A stretch of DNA of 64,000 nucleotides from Bacillus sp. FJAT-44742 (GTDB lineage: Bacteria > Bacillota > Bacilli > Bacillales > Marinococcaceae), in assembly GCF_002797315.1 (NCBI RefSeq), contig NZ_KZ454937.1, positions 151,439 to 215,438 of the forward strand, written 5' to 3'. A model generated the notes under the pieces. The model did no database searches. It was not told where the DNA came from and worked only from the letters and a program-made list of their open reading frames with translations. The position numbers and the translations under genes are program-made. Each line of letters opens with the position of its first letter. The stretch's first letter is position 1. Positions 54,441 through 62,739 of the stretch are shown piece by piece.

Positions 54441-55161
54441 TGTTAACCTCTTTTCTTTGTTCTTGGAACGCTGTTTTCAAAGTTTGTTCTACACTATTCA
54501 AATGATCTATCATAAATTGTTTAGCCTCATTTCCTTTTCTTGTATGCATAGCTTGGGCTATATATTGGTGCTCCTTTAAAGACATTAAGGACCGTCCAGG
54601 AATTTGAAGAGTGTGAGTCCTAACTTTCTTTAGTAATAGAATTAAGTTATTCATAATACCTGTATACACACTATTCTTGGCACAATCGGCCACCAGGCTG
54701 TGGAAGTCATGGTCAGCTTGTTCAAACATTGAAGCATCTACCTCACTACTCATGACTCTTTCATAAAAACCATTCACATTTTTCAATAATGTTTCCAATT
54801 GTTCGTCCGTAGCTCTTACTGCCCCCCAGTAAGCTGCCTCGGGCTCTAATGTTTTTCGAATTTCAAATAGTTCAAAAATTGAACTCTCCGTTTGAAAAAA
54901 CGTAGTGGCAAACATATCCATTCTCTGCTTAGGGTTTTGCACGTACACCCCCTGTCCATGCTGAATTTTTATAAAACCCAAGGCAGATAATATCTTATAT
55001 GCTTCTCTAATTGTCGGACGGCTGACATTCATCATTATTGCTAAGTCTCTTTCAGCAGGCAGTTTTGTTTCCGGTTTTAATTCGTTGTTTATAATCAATT
55101 GTTGAATATACTCTACGACTTTCGTGGAACTCGTAATTTTTTCGCTAACAAAATTGAACAT
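54436..55161 (-). CDS. GntR-family regulator (FadR subfamily), transporter-linked
   Basis: 241 residues. The winged helix (EKITSSTKVVEYIQQLI, PAERDLAIMMNVSRPTIREAYKIL) leads to an FCD domain with FEIRKTLEPEAAYWGA and HDFHSLVADCAKN, where the His and Asp residues usually bind metal and a carboxylate effector. It is similar in layout to the regulator in the sulfolactate operon at 30494. It faces the same way as tctA-tctB, with the dehydrogenase remnant between. Two cre-like boxes lie upstream. Confidence 0.88.
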   Translation of the reverse strand: MFNFVSEKITSSTKVVEYIQQLIINNELKPETKLPAERDLAIMMNVSRPTIREAYKILSALGFIKIQHGQGVYVQNPKQRMDMFATTFFQTESSIFELFEIRKTLEPEAAYWGAVRATDEQLETLLKNVNGFYERVMSSEVDASMFEQADHDFHSLVADCAKNSVYTGIMNNLILLLKKVRTHTLQIPGRSLMSLKEHQYIAQAMHTRKGNEAKQFMIDHLNSVEQTLKTAFQEQRKEVNK

Positions 55162-55239
55162 CTGTGTCCTCCCCTTTTATGCCTGCTTTTACAATTTTTT
55201 TATGAAGGAAAGAAGATTGAAGTACAAATAACCACAAAA

Positions 55240-55253
55240 AGTAAGCGTTTTCA
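55240..55253. promoter_or_regulatory. CcpA cre-like box upstream of the gntR gene
   Basis: AGTAAGCGTTTTCA matches 13 of 14 positions of the cre consensus TGWAARCGYTWNCW. It lies 79 bases upstream of the regulator start, so carbon-catabolite repression of regulator and transporter is likely. Confidence 0.55.
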
Positions 55254-55475
55254 ATTTTTAAAATAGCCTCTATCTATACTGTCTATAGGCACTGTGATTG
55301 TTTCTCAATTCTCTCCTACATTAAGTTGGACCATTTCTCGGCGCCCATATTTCTGAGTTAATTGCATACACTTTTTTTTGCATACTTTTCCTCCCTTGAA
55401 TAAATAATTAAAACTTTAAGCGCCAATCAATAAGAGGTAATACCTCTAACCACTTTCTATAAAAATTATTTCATT

Positions 55476-55489
55476 CGTAAGCGCTTTCG
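55476..55489. promoter_or_regulatory. Second cre-like box
   Basis: CGTAAGCGCTTTCG matches 12 of 14 cre positions and is palindromic at its core. It lies in the 490-base gap between the regulator and tctC genes, which otherwise holds only AT-rich DNA and the terminator at 55596. Confidence 0.4.
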
Positions 55490-55595
55490 TCAATATAGTT
55501 TTCAAAATTTTTACAAGATTCAATAATTTGAAAAAATAATAAATGCTATTTAGGTTTTCAATAACATTCTTTCTATCCCTATATAAACTGACTCA

Positions 55596-55633
55596 CTAAA
55601 AAGCATCAACCACTAGTCAGCGGTTGATGCTTT
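55596..55633 (-). terminator. Rho-independent terminator of tctC
   Basis: AAAGCATCAACC pairs with GGTTGATGCTTT (12 bp); on the minus strand a T run follows. It lies 19 bases beyond the tctC stop and separates it from the gntR-tctAB unit. Confidence 0.88.
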
Positions 55634-55651
55634 GGGGTCCTCCCTTTTCAA

Positions 55652-56629
55652 CTATTCTTCTTCTATCTCTCCTTCAAACTCGTCTAATAGATCTTCAGCT
55701 TCCTGTCTTTCCTGTTCGATTTCTTCTGCCCATTCTTCTCCAGGAAGGAACGCTGAAGGCAAACCGGCATTTTCCATTCTTTCCTCGTATTCCGGTTCAC
55801 TTGTAATTTGCTCTAAAGCATGTAATAACTGCTCGTACACTTCTTCAGGGGTCCCCTCCGGCAGCCCCAGTCCTCGGTCAATCGCCGCTACAAGATCTAC
55901 CCCCTGCTCTTGGAAGGTAGGAACATCAGGCAGCCATTCGTGGCGCTCTTCCGTCGCTATCGCCAACACGCGGACCCGGTCTTGCTCGGTAACCACGTCT
56001 CCTACGTTCCCCATGATGGCATCAACGTGACCGCCCAGCAGGTTGGACATGGAATCTGCTGCCCCTTGAAACGGACTCTCATTAACTTTTAGACCCGTTT
56101 CATCCATGAAGTTAAGAGTTGCTAAGTGATCCCCTGTCAAAGTGCCGACCATCCCAACGGTTAAACTGCCAGGGTTACTCTCTAGTGCCGCCATAAAGTC
56201 ATCCAGGGTCTCAAACTCGCTGTCTTCTCTAACTACAAGGACCTGGGGATCGGATACAAGTCGGGCCAAATAGTCAAAACTATCTGTGTTGAAGTCTGTT
56301 TCTCGTCCCATGGGCTGTAAATAAATATGAGGAACATTTAAATTTCCAACGGTATATCCATCCGGTTCTGCGTTTGCCAGCTGAGAAAATCCTATTTCTC
56401 CTCCAGCCCCTTCCCGGTATTCAATCACAAGGTTTTCATCGAAGTGCTCTGACCAGAAACTTTCAACTAAGCGGGCGTTGACATCGGTTGTCCCACCCGC
56501 AGAAAAAGGAACAATCATCGTCACATTATCGGTCGGATAATCATCTACGGAAGACTCCGCTGTATTATTGCACGCACTAACAACCGCTAATATCCCAGTA
56601 AGTGTAACCGCTTTCAAATATGTTTTCAA
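55652..56629 (-). CDS. tctC: TctC/BUG-family solute-binding lipoprotein
   Basis: 325 residues. A lipoprotein signal (KTYLKAVTLTGILAVVSAC) ends at the lipid-modified Cys. The BUG fold shows in VTMIVPFSAGGTTDVNARL (which binds the ligand carboxylate), GEIGFSQLANAEPDGYTVG, LGGHVDAIMGNVGDV and RLPEGTPEEV-like GLPEGTPEEVYEQL. The C-terminus is extremely acidic. It supplies substrate to the TctAB channel. It is separated from tctAB by its own terminator and the regulator, an unusual order. Base composition looks more GC-rich than the neighbours. Confidence 0.9.
   Translation of the reverse strand: MKTYLKAVTLTGILAVVSACNNTAESSVDDYPTDNVTMIVPFSAGGTTDVNARLVESFWSEHFDENLVIEYREGAGGEIGFSQLANAEPDGYTVGNLNVPHIYLQPMGRETDFNTDSFDYLARLVSDPQVLVVREDSEFETLDDFMAALESNPGSLTVGMVGTLTGDHLATLNFMDETGLKVNESPFQGAADSMSNLLGGHVDAIMGNVGDVVTEQDRVRVLAIATEERHEWLPDVPTFQEQGVDLVAAIDRGLGLPEGTPEEVYEQLLHALEQITSEPEYEERMENAGLPSAFLPGEEWAEEIEQERQEAEDLLDEFEGEIEEE
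56603..56616. promoter_or_regulatory. cre-like box over the start of tctC
   Basis: TGTAACCGCTTTCA fits the relaxed cre consensus TGWAANCGNTNWCA at all 14 positions. It covers codons 5-9 of tctC, a position where CcpA can block transcription. Confidence 0.5.
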
Positions 56630-56783
56630 AATAATCCCTCCTTAAAATTTTTATGCGGTCTTACCTCTTACCTCATACTATTATTACTACTAATAATAGT
56701 CAACAGAATATTTAGACTTTTTAGAAAAGTATCTATTTAATTTTCTTATAACAATTATAGTTTTTTCCTATACATTTAAAAAA

Positions 56784-57557
56784 TTAAAAAAGATCATACA
56801 CTACCTTTATACTAATTAGAAAAATAGAAAAAGCCGCTGTTCTTTTTAAGACCAATGAAGGAAGACGCTTTCCAATTCTCCCCCCGATCTGAGCTCCTAT
56901 AACGCCACCAGCTACTAAAGCCACCCCCATTTCTATGGACACCGCTCCTGCCCCAAGTTTTGCCAAGAAGCTGCCAGCAGCTAACAAAAAACATGTTGCC
57001 AGGCTTGTACCAATGGCTTTTTTTACACTTAATCGGTATAGATAAATCATAACAGGTACAAAGATAAAGCCGGCACTTAACCCTACCATCCCTCCTATGA
57101 CACCGATTAGTATCCCCCCTGCGCCGGACAATACATAGGAGATAGCTGTAAACTTAAAAGGTCCCTCTATGTTTGAGCGATTAGGAATAAACATTACCAC
57201 AGCAGCTGTTGCTGCAAGAATGGCAAATACTACCCTTAAAGCAAAATCGGTTATACTGTGAGCAATCATTACTCCCAAAATGCCTCCAAAAAATGCAGGC
57301 ACTCCTAAGTATAAAACTATTTCCAAGTCGATCAATTTTTCACGAATGTAATAAAAGGCACCTGATAAAGTAGCAAAGAATGCCTGCATTATTGAAAAAG
57401 CTGCTATAGTCTGCATAGGAAAATAAGATTGGAGAAGGATCGGCGGGAGAACGAGCAAAAAGAAAATTAAAATAATGCCTCCTCCAACAGACAAAAGCCC
57501 AGTAATAATCCCGCTTATTAGGCCAATAACAAGCATTAAAATGATCAATATTTTCAC
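56784..57557 (-). CDS. TauE/SafE-family anion exporter
   Basis: 257 residues with eight or so helices. The two half-repeats are seen as GLISGIITGLLSVGGGIILIF (N-terminal) and GVIGGMVGLSAGFIFVPVMIY (central), the latter followed by KAIGTSLATC. TauE/SafE proteins export sulfite and related anions; a second intact one is at 26818 and a broken one at 34400. The start may be the GTG at 57557 or a TTG three codons on. Its place between the transporter and the fumarase operon suggests a link with a sulfonate substrate. Confidence 0.83.
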   Translation of the reverse strand: MKILIILMLVIGLISGIITGLLSVGGGIILIFFLLVLPPILLQSYFPMQTIAAFSIMQAFFATLSGAFYYIREKLIDLEIVLYLGVPAFFGGILGVMIAHSITDFALRVVFAILAATAAVVMFIPNRSNIEGPFKFTAISYVLSGAGGILIGVIGGMVGLSAGFIFVPVMIYLYRLSVKKAIGTSLATCFLLAAGSFLAKLGAGAVSIEMGVALVAGGVIGAQIGGRIGKRLPSLVLKRTAAFSIFLISIKVVYDLF

Positions 57558-57899
57558 CCTCTTGGTCCACAGAGGAGAGCTTTATCTCCCCTGCTGTACC
57601 CTACTATTCCTTACCAGTCAGCTAGAGGTCCCTGTGGAATGGCACACTTTTGTTGTTTAACACTCTTTATTTGCTGGTTAATTCATTGCATCCCGCCCTA
57701 CATGATCCTTTTAAACTATAAACAAACCTAAAACACAGGAATCAGAAACGGGATTACCGGGCTCTTCTTCTTGAGCAGAATAAATCTGATCTCCTATTTT
57801 TTGATTCTCTGCCTTGGGAATCCACAATTCACCATAGAGAAGATTGCAAAGAATATCGTTTATCAACTATAAAGGGACTTTTCTTTTAAAGCCAAAGAG
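57558..57899. other. Intergenic with a possible gene remnant
   Basis: 340 bases. A 51-codon minus-strand frame (57711-57866) contains GELWIPKAENQKIGDQIYSA and looks protein-like but lacks a ribosome site and a recognised family. It may be a fragment of a lost gene. Confidence 0.35.
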
Positions 57900-58496
57900 T
57901 TAGAGGTTTTCCAACATCTTATTCAGGTTTTCTTTAGCCTCTTTTTTGATATCTTGATATTTATTATTTCCATGAGAATCAATAGAAACAATTAAAGGAC
58001 CGAAATCTTTTACTCTAAACTTCCAAATAGCCTCAGGCATAAGATCTTCCCACCAAATATCCTCGATTTCTTCCACTTGGGTGGTTTCTAATGCAGCTGA
58101 CCCGCCTAATATAGTAAAATAGCAACCCTTTAGATCCACCAAAGCTTGACTTCCTTCTTCTAAAAGACCTCCTTTTCCTATAATTACTTTCATCCCATAA
58201 TCTTGCATTAGTCCTCGTGTAAAACGATCCATCCGATAGCTTGTCGTAGTCCCAATACTTACCTTTTCATAAGTTCCATCCTCTAACTTTCGGACGCCTG
58301 GAGCCGTATGAAGCCCAATGGCACCTTCCAACTGTGGAATAAGATCCGAAGGCAATTCTACTTTTTTATCAAACAGTCGAATTAAATTTGCATCCCGTAT
58401 TCCAAATATAATGCCGTCTAAAGTAACTGTATCTCCTGCATACAATTGGTTTATATCTTCTTCTGTCAGCGGAGCCTGTAAGCGGTGATGGGCCAT
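57900..58496 (-). CDS. Class I fumarase / L-tartrate dehydratase, beta subunit
   Basis: 198 residues matching the C-terminal domain of iron-sulfur fumarases. Features: LTEEDINQLYAGDTVTLDGIIF, GLHTAPGV, SIGTTTSYRMDRFT (substrate contacts) and KGGLLEEGSQAL, GCYFTILGGSAAL. Together with the alpha subunit it hydrates fumarate to malate or dehydrates a hydroxy-diacid such as tartrate. It follows the alpha gene by 15 bases and is last in the operon. Fumarate is favoured because the operon also encodes an Sdh/Frd-like complex. Confidence 0.88.
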   Translation of the reverse strand: MAHHRLQAPLTEEDINQLYAGDTVTLDGIIFGIRDANLIRLFDKKVELPSDLIPQLEGAIGLHTAPGVRKLEDGTYEKVSIGTTTSYRMDRFTRGLMQDYGMKVIIGKGGLLEEGSQALVDLKGCYFTILGGSAALETTQVEEIEDIWWEDLMPEAIWKFRVKDFGPLIVSIDSHGNNKYQDIKKEAKENLNKMLENL

Positions 58497-58511
58497 GTTG
58501 CACCCTCCTTT

Positions 58512-59435
58512 TTAATAAGTAATCTTTGTTTCTTCGTGTGGACTAAATGTTGCCCTCATTCTTCTAGCCGGCCAGCACATCATGTTAACGGCTACGGGGT
58601 TACACGTCATATGAGTGTCAGCCGCCTCAATATGGACAGCCAAAGCTGTTGTACTGCCACCTAATCCATGAGCACCGATTCCCATTTTATTAATAGCCGT
58701 ATACAATTCTTCTTCAAGTTTCTGTACCTCAGGATCTGGGTTAGGAGAACCTACTTCACGTGCCGCTGCTTTCTTAGCAAGGGAAGCACACTTATCAGCC
58801 GATCCTCCAAGCCCGATCCCCACAATAGTAGGAGGACACGGGTTGGCTCCCGATTCGAAAACACATTCTAGAACGTATTTTTTAATACCAGCAATTCCCT
58901 CTGCCGGAGTTAGCATTTTTAGATAACTCATATTCTCCGAACCAGATCCTTTGGGTACTATCAATATTTCTATTTGATTGCCTTCTACAAATTCATAGTG
59001 AATTATTGGAACCTGATCCCCAGTGGATGTCCCATGATTTTTTCGAGAAAGCGTGTTTACAATACTGCTCCTTAAGGGGTGTTCTAAAGTAGCTCGCTCA
59101 GTCCCCTTTCGTATCGCTTGTTCTAACCGGAGTCCATCAAACCTTACTTGGTTTCCAACTTTTATAAAATAAACAGGGATACCAGTATCTTGACAAATCA
59201 AAAGCTTTTCGTTATCAGCGGTTGAAACAGTTTTAATAAGCGTAGACAGAATATCTTTGCCGCTTTCCAATTCTTCTTTTTCAAATGCTTTTTCTAAAGC
59301 CGTTCGAACATCAGGGGGTAAGTCCTTTAAAGACTCGATATACAATGTTTTACAGGCTTCTTCTACACTTTGGTAAAATTTCTCATCTGTATCCCACACT
59401 TGTTTATAAGGGGCAACATAATCCACGTTTGCCAT
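58512..59435 (-). CDS. Class I fumarase / L-tartrate dehydratase, alpha subunit
   Basis: 307 residues of the 4Fe-4S hydro-lyase family. Three conserved cysteines that hold the cluster lie in CQDTGIPVYF, CVFESGANPCPP and GLGGSADKCASLAKKA. HPLRSSIVNTLSRKNHGTSTGD and GIGAHGLGGSTTALAVHIEAADTH are family blocks. It works with the beta subunit downstream. The two-subunit form is found in anaerobes, thermophiles and some bacilli; most Bacillus use the unrelated class II enzyme FumC, so this may be an added catabolic copy. Confidence 0.9.
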   Translation of the reverse strand: MANVDYVAPYKQVWDTDEKFYQSVEEACKTLYIESLKDLPPDVRTALEKAFEKEELESGKDILSTLIKTVSTADNEKLLICQDTGIPVYFIKVGNQVRFDGLRLEQAIRKGTERATLEHPLRSSIVNTLSRKNHGTSTGDQVPIIHYEFVEGNQIEILIVPKGSGSENMSYLKMLTPAEGIAGIKKYVLECVFESGANPCPPTIVGIGLGGSADKCASLAKKAAAREVGSPNPDPEVQKLEEELYTAINKMGIGAHGLGGSTTALAVHIEAADTHMTCNPVAVNMMCWPARRMRATFSPHEETKITY

Positions 59436-59459
59436 TTTGTTCTCACCTCTTTTTTAGAT

Positions 59460-61202
59460 TCAAGATGATAGACTCACAATTTTATAACCATCAATTTCGT
59501 TTAAATCAATGTGTGACTGGTTAACATGTTCTGTGCGATAATTCGGTACGCTACTGTTTCCTTTTGAAATATATATATTTTTTAACCAATCTTTGTCATT
59601 GCTTTCTGGATAATCTTCACGATAATGTGATCCTCTACTTTCAGTTCTCATAAGGGCACTTGAAGCAACCATCTTTGCAACCGTCACTAGATTTCGAACA
59701 TTTAATTGTTCCTGCCAGGTAAGGTTATACTTCTTACCTCCTCTTACAGAGACCTGATTTACTCGCTTTTCTAATGTTATAAGTTGGTCCACCGCTTCTT
59801 CTAACGCTTGTTGGTTTCGAACTAGCCCTACCTTTTCCCACATTAAGTTCTTTAGATCATTGCGTATATAGAAAGGGTTTTCCCCTTTTTCTCTCCTAAA
59901 CGGGGCAGTGACCTCTTCTACTACAGATTGGACCTGAGTTTCAGAAATCTCCTTATAACCACTTAAATTGCTTACAAATATAGCAGCAGCATCTCCTGCT
60001 CTGGCTCCAAAAACTGTCGAATCACACACGCCATTTCCGCCTAGACGATTGGCTCCGTGAACTCCACCAGCATCTTCTCCTGCAACAAATAAACCAGGAA
60101 TATCGGTTTCACAGTTTTCTGTTACTTTTACACCCCCCATCTGAAAATGGGCCGCCGGAGATATTTCAACAGCTTCCGTACTAAGATCTTTTCCAACATC
60201 ATGACACCGTTCCACCATACCAGGAAACATCTTTAACACATTCTCTCTACCTAGGTGAGAAACATCAATGTATACCCCATCTAAAGAAGTGCCCCGCCCT
60301 TCCATAATCTCCATGTATGCAGCCCTAGAAACCCGATCTCTTGTAGAACGTTCCATTCTCTCTGGATCATACTTTTCCATAAACCTTTCCCCCAGCGCAT
60401 TTGTCAAATACCCACCTGCACCGCGCAGACCTTCTTCTAATACACCACCATTTAGGCGGGAGTTTTCAGCAAGAAGCCCTGTAGGGTGAAACTGCATCAT
60501 TTCCATATCTAAAAACTCTGTTCCCGCTCGGTAACACATGGCCATTCCGTCTCCGGCCTTTTCTAGACTAGGTGTAGCTATCTTATACATCGTCGCAGCT
60601 CCTCCAGTTGCCACGATAACAGCTTTGCAATGAACCACCACAAACTCTCCAGTATTCATATTGAGCATTAGACATCCCGCCACAGAATTGTTCTCATCAA
60701 CCAGTAATTCAATTGCCCGAACCTCATCCCATGCCAAAACATTTTGTTTCTTATATAGTTGATCCCTCATGCGGGAAATAATTTCAATTCCAGTTAGGTC
60801 TCCTTTATGGACAGTACGGTCAAATGATTGACCTGCAAACGGTTTTTGGTGCACAGTACCGTCTTCATTTCTATCAAAGAACACACCCATTTTCGTTTCA
60901 AGCTCACGAATTCGTCTTGGTGCATCGTTGACAAGTACCCATGACATTTCCTGATTATTGATTCCGCCTCCTCCTTTAATAGTATCTTTAAAATGTTTTT
61001 CTACTGAGTCATCAGGGTGAAGAACTACATTGTATCCACCTTGAACCATTCGAGTGCAACCGCTTTTTCCTATCATTCCTTTAGCTGATACAATAATTTT
61101 GAGGGCAGGATCTTTATCGGTTGCATGATGTGCAGCAAAGAGACCCGCTCCTCCGCTCCCCAGTATAAGAATATCTGCCTGAACACGCTCCAAATCTCTC
61201 AC
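59460..61202 (-). CDS. Succinate dehydrogenase/fumarate reductase-type flavoprotein subunit
   Basis: 580 residues. FAD-binding ILGSGGAGLFAA (13-24), substrate and catalytic blocks MMQFHPTG, GVLEEGLRGAGGYL, STRDRVSRA, ISPAAHFQMGGV, GEDAGGVHGANRLGGNG and the GNGVCDSTVFGARAG tail. Where SdhA/FrdA have SHTVAAQGG, with the His that binds FAD covalently, this protein has GCTRMVQGG: the position is Cys, so FAD is probably held non-covalently. The GTG at 61202 or a TTG three codons on starts it. It is the third gene of sdhB-like, membrane anchor, flavoprotein, fumarase alpha and beta. Confidence 0.88.
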   Translation of the reverse strand: MRDLERVQADILILGSGGAGLFAAHHATDKDPALKIIVSAKGMIGKSGCTRMVQGGYNVVLHPDDSVEKHFKDTIKGGGGINNQEMSWVLVNDAPRRIRELETKMGVFFDRNEDGTVHQKPFAGQSFDRTVHKGDLTGIEIISRMRDQLYKKQNVLAWDEVRAIELLVDENNSVAGCLMLNMNTGEFVVVHCKAVIVATGGAATMYKIATPSLEKAGDGMAMCYRAGTEFLDMEMMQFHPTGLLAENSRLNGGVLEEGLRGAGGYLTNALGERFMEKYDPERMERSTRDRVSRAAYMEIMEGRGTSLDGVYIDVSHLGRENVLKMFPGMVERCHDVGKDLSTEAVEISPAAHFQMGGVKVTENCETDIPGLFVAGEDAGGVHGANRLGGNGVCDSTVFGARAGDAAAIFVSNLSGYKEISETQVQSVVEEVTAPFRREKGENPFYIRNDLKNLMWEKVGLVRNQQALEEAVDQLITLEKRVNQVSVRGGKKYNLTWQEQLNVRNLVTVAKMVASSALMRTESRGSHYREDYPESNDKDWLKNIYISKGNSSVPNYRTEHVNQSHIDLNEIDGYKIVSLSS

Positions 61203-61217
61203 CTCTTTAACATTTTC

Positions 61218-61595
61218 TTAGGTAACGATGACAAAAAAAGCAGCAGCAAATAACACAGTGCCTATAATAGTGAAAAGTGTAAAAACACTTCGATTATCTT
61301 TTACCAAACCAATATCAATAAGAATGACTCGGAATCCATAAAGAGCATGGAAGATCACTGCAAAAAGAAGCAAAGAGTCAATGGTCGCATTGACATGTAG
61401 AGAAGATATAAAAGCTCCTCCAGGCAGTTCTCCTGTCATTGCATACCCGCTGTATATCTTTAAAGGAAGTAAAACTAGTAATATTAATGCCGTGACCCGT
61501 TGAATAACCCATGCAATATAACCTACAAACGGCCTTTGTTTTACCGGGATCTCTGGTATTTTTTCAACCGGTTTCTGCAAACCTGGAGTACCCAT
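61218..61595 (-). CDS. Succinate dehydrogenase/fumarate reductase cytochrome b-like membrane anchor
   Basis: 125 residues with three helices (VIQRVTALILLVLLPLKIY, NATIDSLLLFAVIFHALYG, VFTLFTIIGTVLFAAAFFVIV). The FHALYGFRVILID segment fits the SdhC/SdhD heme-ligand pattern H-x3-G-x-R. It is much shorter than the 200-residue SdhC of B. subtilis and resembles the small anchors of three-helix type. Only one anchor gene is present. AAAGGAG precedes the ATG. Confidence 0.8.
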   Translation of the reverse strand: MGTPGLQKPVEKIPEIPVKQRPFVGYIAWVIQRVTALILLVLLPLKIYSGYAMTGELPGGAFISSLHVNATIDSLLLFAVIFHALYGFRVILIDIGLVKDNRSVFTLFTIIGTVLFAAAFFVIVT

Positions 61596-61624
61596 CTATG
61601 TTCAACTCCTTTACTAAATTCGAC

Positions 61625-62344
61625 TTACCATTTCATCCCTATGGTTTTTTTTAATTTTTTTGTTTTTATATTTTGAATAGTTTCAATTGGATTAATACCT
61701 TTCGGACATACCTCTACGCACGCTCCGAAGGAGTGACATTCAAACACTCCATCCTCCCCAGTAACTAAGTCCAGTCTTTCAGCTCTGGCACCTTCTCTTT
61801 CATCAGCAATTAAGTTATGGGCTCTACTTAAAGCAGCAGGGCCAATAAAACCCTCACCTCTTATCGACACCGCATCGCAAGATTGATAACATAAACCACA
61901 GGTAATACAATCAGAGTTTTTATCAATGACCTTCCGTCTACCTGAGGAAGGTGGAATTACACTAAACTCATCTGTCTCCTCCTTAGGAACAAAATAAGGT
62001 TTAATTCTTTCCCAACTTTCAAAAAATGGATCCATATTGACTGCTATATCCTTGATTACAGGCATGTTTCTCATCGGTTGCACTAAAATCTCATCACCTA
62101 AGTGTTCTATTTTTGTGCGGCATGCTAATCGTCCACGACCGTTGACTAGCATCCCGCACGTACCGCACATTCCAAGTCTACAAGCGCACCGAAATGAAAG
62201 TGTTGGATCTTGATCTTCTACGATAAGAAAAAGACTATCTAGGACAGTCATATTTTTTTTGGCTTCAATTGTAAAAGAGTCATAGGAAGGTTCATGGTCT
62301 TGAGATGGGTCATAACGCATCACTGTAATTTTTACTTCTTTCAC
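61625..62344 (-). CDS. Succinate dehydrogenase/fumarate reductase-type iron-sulfur subunit
   Basis: 239 residues from a GTG at 62344 behind AAAGGGGGGAG; a longer frame to 62398 has no ribosome site. The 2Fe-2S motif is CACRLGMCGTCGM with a later Cys in GRLACRT; the 4Fe-4S motif is CITCGLCYQSC; the 3Fe-4S region includes CHSFGACVEVCPKGINP. It links the flavoprotein to the membrane anchor. Gene order (iron-sulfur, anchor, flavoprotein) differs from the sdhCAB order of B. subtilis, so this is an additional complex, not the housekeeping one. Confidence 0.9.
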   Translation of the reverse strand: MKEVKITVMRYDPSQDHEPSYDSFTIEAKKNMTVLDSLFLIVEDQDPTLSFRCACRLGMCGTCGMLVNGRGRLACRTKIEHLGDEILVQPMRNMPVIKDIAVNMDPFFESWERIKPYFVPKEETDEFSVIPPSSGRRKVIDKNSDCITCGLCYQSCDAVSIRGEGFIGPAALSRAHNLIADEREGARAERLDLVTGEDGVFECHSFGACVEVCPKGINPIETIQNIKTKKLKKTIGMKW

Positions 62345-62446
62345 TTTTCTCCCCCCTTTTAGTAATCTTGTGAATGACAATTTAGGGGGCTGGGGCAACC
62401 AATTTACCTCTCCCCCCTAAATGCTCTTATATTTGTATAAGGGTAA

Positions 62447-62665
62447 TTACACCCGACCAATAGACATCTGGCCGTTTAATTCTTTTATAATTTCTTCTGT
62501 TACCATAGTGGAAGTTCTCTGTTGTAATTGTTCGGTTAACCCGGATATATGAGGAGGTAATTTAATGTAGCGTTTTACTCTCTCATCTGAATTCCTTCCG
62601 CCCAGTTCATTTCACTTATCACTACTCTCGTGGCAAACAAACCTTCCTTAAAAAAGACTATCCCT
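62447..62665 (-). pseudogene. D-2-hydroxyacid dehydrogenase (slcC-like) remnant with internal deletion
   Basis: The minus strand reads TRVVISEMNWAEGIQ and a stop, matching the N-terminus of the SlcC protein (KILISEVIWNEGIE). It resumes as IKLPPHISGLTEQLQQRTST, MVTEEIIKELNGQMSIGRV and a stop, matching its C-terminus (ITPHIAGLTEESQVRTSILV). The roughly 250 codons between are deleted. It lies directly downstream of the second SuyB-like gene, the same order as in the intact sulfolactate operon. Confidence 0.85.
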
Positions 62666-62739
62666 TCTTCATGCACATCTCCCTTTATAGAAAGGACTAG
62701 AAATGTATCTGGGATAGTCTTGATTACTTCCAATTTATG

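Noticed and set aside
57711-57866. A 51-codon gene upstream of the fumarase operon's end
   Set aside because: Protein-like wording but no ribosome site and no family; could be a relic, so not called as a gene.
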